Assembly (NCBI GenBank): GCA_900554205.1
Contig: USGM01000022.1
Span: 1-31,713, forward strand
Direction: 5' to 3'
Origin: an uncultured Lachnospiraceae bacterium
GTDB taxonomy: Bacteria; Bacillota; Clostridia; Lachnospirales; Lachnospiraceae
DNA: 31,713 nt
A model generated the notes under the pieces. That model searched no databases. It was not told the DNA's origin and was given only the letters and a program-made list of their open reading frames with translations. The position numbers were made by a program, and so were the translations under genes. Below are positions 1 to 5,596 of the stretch, piece by piece (within the stretch, counting starts at the first letter, position 1; every line of letters begins with the position of its first letter).

Positions 1-128
1 GGCGGCTCCAGAGTGCGCTGCTTGTGGTCAGGTGCATCCTGCACAACTGTTGCTTGAAAATGGGTTAATTTTGGAAAATTTGGGTTACAGCGTGTGACGT
101 TGCGTAGGATGCACAACTGTTGCTTGAA
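1..128 (+). repeat. Dispersed hairpin element, copy 1 (cut by window edge), with 70-bp tandem tail
   Basis: Bases 1-51 match the 3' half of the dispersed element also found at 3850-3941 and, inverted, at 23076-23167. The conserved ten-base loop TCCAGAGTGC (7-16) is flanked by GCGGC (2-6) and GCTGC (17-21), which can pair with one G-T wobble. A second hairpin, GTGCA-TCC-TGCAC, follows. The element probably begins before base 1. Its tail is partly tandem: TGCACAACTGTTGCTTGAA occurs at 40-58 and again at 110-128, exactly 70 bp apart, with weaker similarity continuing to about 165. GACGTTGCGTA before the second unit is also present at the far end of the 23-kb copy. It lies just upstream of rsmG. 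Confidence 0.8.
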
Positions 129-191
129 GATATATAGATTTTGAAAATATTGGATACTTGAGAAAGAGTGATATAAATCAGGAGGGTGGAC

Positions 192-914
192 GTGAAAAAG
201 TATGATACGTCTCAGTTTGAGAAGGATCTTGCGGAGTTGGGGATTGAGCTGACAGATCGGCAGATAGAAAAGTTTTTGTTATATTATGAAATGCTTGTTG
301 AGTGGAATGGGTTTATGAATCTCACTGCAATTACAGAATATGACGAGGTTATGAAGAAGCATTTCATTGACAGTCTCTCTTTGATTAAGGCTTATGATCT
401 GAGTCAGGAGAAAAAGGTAATTGATATAGGGACAGGTGCAGGATTTCCCGGTCTGGTTTTGAAGATTGCTTTTCCACAGTTGGAAATTACACTCCTTGAT
501 TCTTTAAATAAGAGAATTCAATTTTTAGATGCAGTCATTCAGAATCTGTCTTTGACGGGTGTTGAGACAGTACATGGCAGGGCGGAAGATTTCGCAAAGC
601 CGGAAAAGCTGAGAGAGTGTTTTGATCTTGCAGTGTCCAGAGCGGTTTCCAATCTTTCAACGTTGTCCGAATATTGTTTGCCTTTTGTAAAGCAGGGTGG
701 TTATTTTATATCCTATAAATCCGAAAAAATTTCTGAGGAGACAGAAGCTGCTAAGAATGCGATTACGCTTCTCGGGGGGAAGATTCGGAAGCAGGTTGAT
801 TTTACCTTACCTGATTCAGATATTTATAGAAATTTTCTGTTGATTGAAAAGGTATCAGCTACGCCAAAGAAATATCCCAGAAAAGCAGGTTTGCCTTCCA
901 AGGAACCCTTATAA
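192..914 (+). CDS. rsmG: 16S rRNA (guanine-N7) methyltransferase RsmG (GidB)
   Basis: RsmG uses S-adenosylmethionine to methylate G527 of 16S rRNA in the cytoplasm. The product is about 240 residues, normal for the family. The class I methyltransferase fold is shown by VIDIGTGAGFPGL near residue 77, followed by LLDSLNKRIQFL and later DLAVSRAV. A GTG at 186 abuts the AGGAGG at 180-185 with no spacing, so the GTG at 192, six bases after the Shine-Dalgarno, is the better start. In Firmicutes rsmG typically lies close to the chromosome origin, beside the partition genes. Here it precedes a two-component pair and then parA. Function is confident; the start is inferred from spacing. Confidence 0.95.
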   Translation: MKKYDTSQFEKDLAELGIELTDRQIEKFLLYYEMLVEWNGFMNLTAITEYDEVMKKHFIDSLSLIKAYDLSQEKKVIDIGTGAGFPGLVLKIAFPQLEITLLDSLNKRIQFLDAVIQNLSLTGVETVHGRAEDFAKPEKLRECFDLAVSRAVSNLSTLSEYCLPFVKQGGYFISYKSEKISEETEAAKNAITLLGGKIRKQVDFTLPDSDIYRNFLLIEKVSATPKKYPRKAGLPSKEPL

Positions 915-935
915 TTTTGTTATTGCAAATTTAAT

Positions 936-964
936 TTTACTTATTCTGTTTTTTAGTATATTAT
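936..964 (+). promoter_or_regulatory. Possible promoter of the two-component pair
   Basis: TTTACT (936-941) and TATTAT (959-964) are 17 bases apart in the AT-rich gap before the kinase gene. The match is moderate and the surrounding AT richness makes chance matches easy. Confidence 0.35.
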
Positions 965-1015
965 TATAGAGAGATACAAGAGTTTAATGTCAGTCAAATA
1001 TATGTTCTTTTAGGA

Positions 1016-1981
1016 ATGGAGCTAATTTTGAATATTGATGATTATAATGTACTTAATGATATATTAGCAGATATGCGTCATGAACTTTCTGAACAGAATG
1101 AGAAAATGAATTATCATCTGCAATGTATAAAACAAGATGATATATTTATACAATCATTTACTAATTCTGAGCCGGATGACTTTAAACTTTTTTCTCCTCG
1201 GAATGCCGAGGATGTTCACAGGAGTGAAATAGAGAAAACAACATCAGATAAGGAAAGTCATCAGAGAGAGTATGATGTTTCATTAAATAAGGTTAATGAG
1301 CTGAAAGAGAAGATTGAAAAGGTTGAAAGAATATTAGAACATAAAGATGATAATCTTGCTCTTTTGAACTTGTTAGAGAAGGACAGGCAAAGAATTGCAG
1401 GAGAGTTACATGATACCTCTCTTCAAAACTTAGCTCACCTTGTACATAAAATAGAATTGAGTTCTTTATATATTGATCAGGATATTTTAAAAGCAAAATT
1501 GGAATTGTCTGTTGTAAATAAGATATTGAAGGAGACGATAGGAGAAATCAGAAATACAATTTTTGATCTTCGTCCTATGACCTTCGATGATCTGGGTTTG
1601 AAAGCTGCAATTGAAAGACTATTATTTTGTGTCAATGAAAATAAGAAATATATCATTGAGCAGAAGATAGAAGATGTTTCATGTGAAACATCTGATCTTA
1701 TTCTTCTCTCGATATACAGAGTTGTACAAGAATGCATGAACAATATTCAAAAGCATTCCTTAGCTCAGAATATCTGGATAAAATGTAGACAGAAAGAAAA
1801 CAGATATATTATTGATATTAGAGATAATGGAAAAGGATTTGATGTTGCAGAAATTCCGGCTAATAAGCATTTTGGACTTTCATTGATGCAGGAACGTGTT
1901 GAGTTATTGAAAGGTAGGATGACACTTTCATCTACAATTAATAAAGGTACCAAGATACATGTTGAGATTCCATTGAATTAG
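1016..1981 (+). CDS. DegS-like cytoplasmic sensor histidine kinase (HisKA_3)
   Basis: About 321 residues with no membrane segment, so it senses an internal signal, as B. subtilis DegS does. Residues 60-120 are charged and probably coiled coil. The HisKA_3 dimerisation box holds the phospho-acceptor His132 in RIAGELHD. The HATPase region has an N-box near 235-247 (RVVQECMNNIQKH), DNGKGFD at 270-276 and FGLSLMQERV near 287. The response regulator gene follows 44 bases later. ATG 1016 has only an abutting AGGA; an in-frame TTG at 1028, six bases after GGAG, is an alternative start. A near-perfect parS site lies inside the coding region at 1675-1690. It is not certain that this is the DegS orthologue; the signal is unknown. 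Confidence 0.88.
   Translation: MELILNIDDYNVLNDILADMRHELSEQNEKMNYHLQCIKQDDIFIQSFTNSEPDDFKLFSPRNAEDVHRSEIEKTTSDKESHQREYDVSLNKVNELKEKIEKVERILEHKDDNLALLNLLEKDRQRIAGELHDTSLQNLAHLVHKIELSSLYIDQDILKAKLELSVVNKILKETIGEIRNTIFDLRPMTFDDLGLKAAIERLLFCVNENKKYIIEQKIEDVSCETSDLILLSIYRVVQECMNNIQKHSLAQNIWIKCRQKENRYIIDIRDNGKGFDVAEIPANKHFGLSLMQERVELLKGRMTLSSTINKGTKIHVEIPLN
1675..1690. promoter_or_regulatory. Intragenic parS-like site, one mismatch
   Basis: TGTTTCATGTGAAACA differs from the Firmicute parS consensus TGTTTCACGTGAAACA at one central base. It extends outward as GATGTTTCATGTGAAACATC. It lies within the kinase gene, 1036 bp upstream of the first consensus site. ParB binding is inferred. Confidence 0.65.
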
Positions 1982-2025
1982 ATAATAGGATTTATTTGAA
2001 TAAATACAGAATGTGAGGGATTCGT

Positions 2026-2670
2026 ATGAGTATAAAAGTTATGTTAGCAGATGATCACGTATTGATGAGAGAGGGAATACGTCAGCTTTTGGAGTTTGAT
2101 GGAAGTATAGAAGTAATAGCTGAGGCAAATGATGGTGAAGAGTGTATTGAAAAGTTAAAGACTGTACATCCTCAGATTTTATTGCTGGACATCAATATGC
2201 CGAAGAAAAATGGAATTGAAGTTTTACAGGAAATCAAGAATAAGAATATTAATGTTAAGGTTCTTATTCTGACTGTTCATGGTGAAATTGAATATTTGTT
2301 GAAAGCTGTTGATATTGGAGTAGATGGATACATATTAAAGGATTCGGAGTCTTCTGAATTAAAGAAGGCAATTAATGCTGTGATTAATGGAGAGAGTTAT
2401 ATCCAGCCTAAGTTGATTCCTGCATTGAATAACAGATTAGTAGCAAGAGATGTTGATAAGGATAAAATAGACTTATTAACTGCTAGAGAGTTAGAGGTAC
2501 TTATTCAGGTTGCCAATGGAAAGTTCAATAAAGAAATTGCTACATCATTAAATATCAGTGAACGTACTGTAAAGAATCATATATCAAATATTTTTAAAAA
2601 AATAGAAGTCTCTGATAGAACACAAGCAGCTGTTTTTGCTATTAAGAATGACATCATTAAACTTTTCTAA
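2026..2670 (+). CDS. DegU-like NarL/FixJ-family response regulator
   Basis: A 214-residue DNA-binding response regulator, partner of the kinase just upstream. The receiver domain has the acidic pair D9-D10, phospho-acceptor D55 in LLLDINMPKKNG, switch T83 and conserved K105 (YILKD). A LuxR-type helix-turn-helix follows at about 147-205, with LTARELEVLIQVANGKFNKEIA and TVKNHISNIFKK split across its helices. GAGGGA five bases before ATG 2026 supports the start. The pair lies between rsmG and parA, an unusual place for a two-component system. The gene ends in a terminator-like palindrome that contains a parS site. Family is clear; the regulon is unknown. Confidence 0.92.
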   Translation: MSIKVMLADDHVLMREGIRQLLEFDGSIEVIAEANDGEECIEKLKTVHPQILLLDINMPKKNGIEVLQEIKNKNINVKVLILTVHGEIEYLLKAVDIGVDGYILKDSESSELKKAINAVINGESYIQPKLIPALNNRLVARDVDKDKIDLLTARELEVLIQVANGKFNKEIATSLNISERTVKNHISNIFKKIEVSDRTQAAVFAIKNDIIKLF

Positions 2671-2702
2671 CCCAAGATGTTGTGGTGAGAGTAGTATAGT
2701 GG

Positions 2703-2745
2703 ATGAAGAATGTTTCACGTGAAACATTCTTCATTTTTACTTTTT
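2703..2745 (+). terminator. Perfect 32-bp palindrome with T-rich tail, terminator of the response regulator gene
   Basis: ATGAAGAATGTTTCAC (2703-2718) is followed directly by its exact reverse complement (2719-2734), then TTTTT, AC, TTTTT. It fits a rho-independent terminator 32 bases after the response regulator stop. The centre of the palindrome is a consensus parS site, so one sequence appears to serve both purposes. Confidence 0.75.
2711..2726. promoter_or_regulatory. parS site (consensus)
   Basis: TGTTTCACGTGAAACA is the consensus ParB/Spo0J nucleation site of Firmicutes. It is embedded in the larger palindrome at 2703-2734 and stands 50 bp, centre to centre, from the next site. Confidence 0.93.
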
Positions 2746-2760
2746 GAGAACACTAGATAA

Positions 2761-2776
2761 TGTTTCACGTGAAACA
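2761..2776. promoter_or_regulatory. parS site (consensus)
   Basis: A second perfect TGTTTCACGTGAAACA in the leader region of parA. Read as protein from an ATG at 2760 it gives MFHVKQ, a translation artefact of parS. No ribosome site precedes that ATG. Confidence 0.93.
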
Positions 2777-3053
2777 ATTTACCCCAAGATATAGTGAGTG
2801 GGAGTCTGAAAAAAAGTGTGAAACATTTAAAGAAGGTAACCGTGAAACATTGGTTATCAGAAATCCAGTAAATAAAGAAAAAACTAGATATTGTGGTTCC
2901 ATATATAAAGGTAAACTTTGCCTGCAGAGTAAAATAAAAAAAGTAGATATATCACTTATTTAGTGATATAATTGAAAAGCGAGTAAAAAGGTTGGAAAAT
3001 AAAATTTTTCAATCACGAGATTTGTGTCTGCGCGCACTTGACACAAACTCGTC
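2777..3053 (+). other. parA leader region with two inverted repeats
   Basis: The gap between the response regulator and parA (2671-3088) holds no convincing gene. Besides the parS sites it contains an inverted repeat TATATCACT-tattt-AGTGATATA (2948-2970) overlapping a TATAAT (2967-2972), which could be an operator at the parA promoter. A second, TTTGTGTC (3021-3028) with GACACAAA (3040-3047), encloses the self-complementary TGCGCGCA. A TTGACA at 3038-3043 has no convincing -10 partner. The roles of these repeats are inferred. Confidence 0.5.
2818..2849. promoter_or_regulatory. Degenerate parS half-sites
   Basis: GTGAAACA (2818-2825) and CGTGAAACA (2841-2849) repeat the right half of parS without the left half. 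They may be decayed sites or may help ParB spreading; chance cannot be excluded. Confidence 0.4.
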
Positions 3054-3080
3054 ATGCGCAAAGAACGTGCGCAGAAATGG
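3054..3080 (+). repeat. 27-nt dispersed repeat at the parA start, copy A
   Basis: Identical over all 27 bases to 10490-10516, immediately before the acetylesterase gene. It contains the self-complementary TGCGCA twice, seven bases apart (TGCGCA-aagaacg-TGCGCA), so it can form a hairpin. It ends in AAATGG, where a start codon could begin. Both copies lie in the initiation region of unrelated genes. Confidence 0.85.
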
Positions 3081-3088
3081 ATGTAAAC

Positions 3089-3844
3089 ATGGGAAAAATT
3101 ATTGCTATAGCAAACCAGAAGGGTGGAGTAGGAAAGACTACTACTTCCATAAACTTATCTGCATGTATTGCAGAAAAAGGGAAGAAGGTTCTTGTAATTG
3201 ATACCGATCCGCAGGGTAATACAACCAGTGGATTCGGAATTGATAAGAATGATCTTGATAATACAATTTATGAGTTAATCTTGGGAGAGTGTTCTATCAA
3301 GGATTGTATTATTAAGGATGTCGTTGATAATGTATCGGTTTTACCGTCGAACGTTAATCTTGCGGCAGCCGAGATTGAACTGATCGGTGTAGATAAGAAG
3401 GAATACATATTAAAGAATGAAGTCGATTATATCAAAGAAGATTATGATTTCATTATCATTGATTGCCCGCCTTCTTTGAATATGTTGACGATTAATTCCA
3501 TGACAACAGCGGACAGTGTACTTGTCCCGATTCAGTGTGAGTATTATGCTCTTGAGGGATTGAGCCAGTTGATCCATACAGTGAATCTGGTAAAGGAAAG
3601 ACTGAATCCTGATCTTGAAATGGAGGGTGTTGTCTTTACAATGTATGATGCCCGCACAAATCTTTCGATGCAGGTTGTTGAAAACGTAAAGGCTAATTTA
3701 CATCAGAAGGTTTATCAGACATTGATTCCGAGAAATATCAGACTGGCGGAAGCGCCGAGTTATGGAATGCCGATCAATAAGTATGATGCAAAGTCTGCCG
3801 GAGCAGAAGCGTATATGCAGCTGGCGGATGAAATTATAGGATGA
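3089..3844 (+). CDS. parA: Chromosome partitioning ATPase ParA (Soj)
   Basis: About 251 residues, typical of chromosomal Soj. The deviant Walker A is at the N-terminus (ANQKGGVGKTTT, about residues 7-18), with IDTDPQGN as Walker A' and IIIDCPPSL as Walker B. It works with ParB bound at parS to segregate origins and to influence DnaA. Family members start as MGKIIAIANQKGGVGKTT, so ATG 3089 is preferred; the longer in-frame reading from 3038 would translate the 27-nt hairpin repeat. The usual downstream partner parB is missing: the stop is followed within six bases by a dispersed hairpin element and then by fabH. A ParB gene elsewhere is assumed because parS sites are intact. Confidence 0.93.
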   Translation: MGKIIAIANQKGGVGKTTTSINLSACIAEKGKKVLVIDTDPQGNTTSGFGIDKNDLDNTIYELILGECSIKDCIIKDVVDNVSVLPSNVNLAAAEIELIGVDKKEYILKNEVDYIKEDYDFIIIDCPPSLNMLTINSMTTADSVLVPIQCEYYALEGLSQLIHTVNLVKERLNPDLEMEGVVFTMYDARTNLSMQVVENVKANLHQKVYQTLIPRNIRLAEAPSYGMPINKYDAKSAGAEAYMQLADEIIG

Positions 3845-3849
3845 GATAA

Positions 3850-3941
3850 GCAGCGGCACATAAGTCTCCACAGTACGGAGACTAAGTGCCGGCGGCTCCA
3901 GAGTGCACTGCTTGTGGTCAGGTGCATCCTGCACAACTGTT
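3850..3941 (+). repeat. Dispersed 92-nt hairpin element, copy 2 (full)
   Basis: Full-length copy. Hairpin 1: GGCAC (3855-3859) pairs with GTGCC (3886-3890); after a 3/2 internal loop (ATA/AA), AGTCTCC (3863-3869) pairs with GGAGACT (3877-3883), loop ACAGTAC. Next comes the conserved core, GCGGC-loop-ACTGC with loop TCCAGAGTGC (3897-3906), then a small GTGCA-TCC-TGCAC hairpin. The inverted copy at 23076-23167 has the same 92-nt length and flanks but a different, still paired, inner stem. There is no T-run, so it is a poor terminator for parA. Confidence 0.9.
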
Positions 3942-3997
3942 ACGTTGCATGAGTCACGCAATTACCTGAGTGATTAAGAATAGAAATGGAGAAGAAA

Positions 3998-4972
3998 ATG
4001 CAAGGTGGAATGAGGATTACCGGGACGGGGAGTGCGCTGCCGGATAGGAAGGTCATGAATGCGGAGCTTGCCGCTGTCGTGGAGACGTCGGACGAGTGGA
4101 TCAGGGAGAGAACAGGAATAGGGCAGCGGCATATTTCCACCGGTGAGACAGTGGTATCGCTGGCGGTGAAGGCGGCTCTTGCAGCGCTGGAGCAGGCGCA
4201 GAAAACTGCCGCGGAGGTCGATCTGATACTGCTTGCGACCTGTTCCCCGGAAGCACTTCTGCCCTGTAGTGCCTGTCAGGTACAGGCGCAGCTCGGGGCG
4301 GTAAATGCGCTTGCGTTTGACCTGAATGCAGCCTGTTCCGGCTTTTTGTTTGCACTTGCCACGGCAAATGCCTATCTGCAAACGGGAACATACCGGAATG
4401 CTCTGGTGATCGGCAGCGAAGTACTCTCAAAGCTGATCGACTGGACGGACAGAACGACCTGTATTTTGTTCGGCGACGGCGCAGGTGCGGTATTTCTGGA
4501 GAGCGGCGGAAGCGGGCTGCTCGGGAGTGCGCTGCATTCCGACGGCGGCAAGGGGCAGGTTCTGGCATGCCGGGAGAGAAGCCTGCAAAATCTTTATTAT
4601 CAGGAGGAAGCTATGGAGGCATGTCACGTTCAGATGAACGGGCAGGAGGTATATCGTTTTGCCACCAGACAGGTGCCCGTATGTATTGGCGAGGCGGTGG
4701 AGGCAGCAGGGCTTTCCGTGGACGACATCGACCTTTTCGTGCTGCACCAGGCAAATGTGCGCATTATTGACGCGGTGGCGAAGCGGCTTGGCGTGGACAG
4801 GAGCAAATTTCCGACGAATCTGGAGCGGGTGGGAAATATGTCCTCCGCATCGATTCCGGTGCTTCTGGATGAGCTGAACCGCGCGGGCAGGCTGCACCGC
4901 GGGGATCGCGTGGTACTGGCAGGTTTTGGGGCTGGATTGACTTATGGGGCTTGTGTACTCGCGTGGTGCTAA
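3998..4972 (+). CDS. fabH: 3-oxoacyl-[ACP] synthase III (FabH)
   Basis: FabH condenses an acyl-CoA primer with malonyl-ACP to start fatty acid synthesis. Numbering from the longest reading (ATG 3986), the thiolase-fold Cys-His-Asn triad is intact: Cys117 in AACSGF, His254 in LHQAN and Asn284 in GNMSSASIP. The conserved GFGAGLTYGA closes the protein. ATG 3998, six bases after GGAG, or ATG 4010 is likelier than 3986, since the family begins near (M)RITGTGS. The gene is clearly GC-richer than parA upstream, with the repeat lying at the change. A marR gene follows after 73 bases, as in many fab operons, but no acpP, fabD, fabG or fabF follows in the window. Confidence 0.93.
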   Translation: MQGGMRITGTGSALPDRKVMNAELAAVVETSDEWIRERTGIGQRHISTGETVVSLAVKAALAALEQAQKTAAEVDLILLATCSPEALLPCSACQVQAQLGAVNALAFDLNAACSGFLFALATANAYLQTGTYRNALVIGSEVLSKLIDWTDRTTCILFGDGAGAVFLESGGSGLLGSALHSDGGKGQVLACRERSLQNLYYQEEAMEACHVQMNGQEVYRFATRQVPVCIGEAVEAAGLSVDDIDLFVLHQANVRIIDAVAKRLGVDRSKFPTNLERVGNMSSASIPVLLDELNRAGRLHRGDRVVLAGFGAGLTYGACVLAWC

Positions 4973-4980
4973 GGTATAAT
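4951..4980 (+). promoter_or_regulatory. Possible promoter of the marR gene
   Basis: TTGTGT (4951-4956) and a perfect TATAAT (4975-4980) lie 18 bases apart, overlapping the fabH stop and 66 bases before the marR start. The -10 is strong and the -35 weak. Confidence 0.45.
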
Positions 4981-4990
4981 GTAAACGCCG

Positions 4991-5010
4991 ACGGCTCCAG
5001 AGTGCGCCGT
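4991..5010 (+). repeat. Core of the dispersed hairpin element, copy 3 (partial)
   Basis: ACGGC-TCCAGAGTGC-GCCGT carries the same ten-base loop as copies 1, 2 and 4, but with a different, fully paired five-base stem (GCGGC/GCTGC in the other copies). The other hairpins are missing. It lies between fabH and marR, in the probable marR leader. Confidence 0.75.
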
Positions 5011-5045
5011 TTCGTAATGACTTATTGTAAATAGAGAGGGAGAGT

Positions 5046-5486
5046 ATGGAGAGAGGCACAAACCGGGTTTTAAATGAGCTGCTGGTGAATCTGTTCAACA
5101 ATGTCATGGAGACAGAGGCAAAGGCGGTAATTACAGAGGAATTTAAGGACATCAGCAACAACGATATGCACATCATGGAGGCGATCGGTATTGACGAGCC
5201 GAAGAGTATGTCGGTCATTGCGAAATATCTGCATGTGACGGTGGGAACACTGACGACCAACATGAACAGTCTTGAGGACAAAGGGTATATTGTCCGCGAG
5301 AGAAGTGTGACGGATAAGAGGGTGGTACTGGTGACGCTCACTGAAAAGGGGAGGAAGGCGTTTTACCATCACCGCAATTTTCACAGACACATGATCCACA
5401 GCATGATTAAGGATCTGGACGAGGAGGAGATGCGGGCGCTGATCAGCTGTCTGAATAAGCTGAATGCGTTCTTTGACAAGGCATGA
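5046..5486 (+). CDS. MarR-family regulator, FabT-like
   Basis: A 146-residue winged-helix repressor. The recognition helix region is around residues 58-75 (SVIAKYLHVTVGTLTTN), followed by the wing SVTDKRVVLVTLTEKGR. GAGGGAG just upstream supports ATG 5046. In Streptococcus and many Clostridia a MarR protein beside fabH (FabT) controls the type II fatty acid genes, and the position here suggests the same role. No FabT-type operator was recognised with confidence. The 3' end runs into a promoter-like repeat and then the remnant of a transposable element, so the operon appears to be cut at this point. Confidence 0.85.
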   Translation: MERGTNRVLNELLVNLFNNVMETEAKAVITEEFKDISNNDMHIMEAIGIDEPKSMSVIAKYLHVTVGTLTTNMNSLEDKGYIVRERSVTDKRVVLVTLTEKGRKAFYHHRNFHRHMIHSMIKDLDEEEMRALISCLNKLNAFFDKA

Positions 5487-5520
5487 CCTGCTTGCAGGAT
5501 TTGGTGTCATGAGTTATAAT
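5483..5520 (+). repeat. 38-nt promoter-like dispersed repeat, copy A
   Basis: Matches 10109-10146 at 34 of 38 bases. Both copies hold a -35-like TTGCAG/TTGCGG, a 17-base spacer and a perfect TATAAT (5515-5520 here). CATGAC at its start and GTCATG near its end are inverted repeats. Here it overlaps the last codons of marR and points into the element remnant. Confidence 0.75.
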
Positions 5521-5548
5521 CCCGTCTTTGACACTTAAAGAAAAGTAT

Positions 5549-5590
5549 AGTGGCAGAATCCATTGATTTTACTTGGATTCTGCCACTTTT
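5549..5590. terminator. Bidirectional rho-independent terminator
   Basis: AGTGGCAGAATCCA (5549-5562) pairs perfectly over 14 bases with 5574-5587, across an 11-base loop. TTT follows on the plus strand, and the minus strand reads ATACTTTT after the stem. It can stop transcription from marR and from the transposase. Confidence 0.85.
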
Positions 5591-5596
5591 GATGTC

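Noticed and set aside
1..180. A DnaA-box cluster or oriC near rsmG
   Set aside because: No TTATCCACA-type boxes were found here or in the parA leader, although the gene content is origin-proximal.
2760..2963. A 67-codon open frame beginning MFHVKQ in the parA leader
   Set aside because: Its start is the parS palindrome itself, no ribosome site precedes it, and the rest is low-complexity lysine-rich sequence without family resemblance.
3038..3088. N-terminal extension of parA
   Set aside because: It would translate the 27-nt hairpin repeat, and Soj proteins start at the MGKIIAIANQKGG-type sequence.
4427..5341. Long minus-strand frame across fabH and marR
   Set aside because: It lies antisense to two genes with complete catalytic or DNA-binding motifs and its own product has no recognisable domain.
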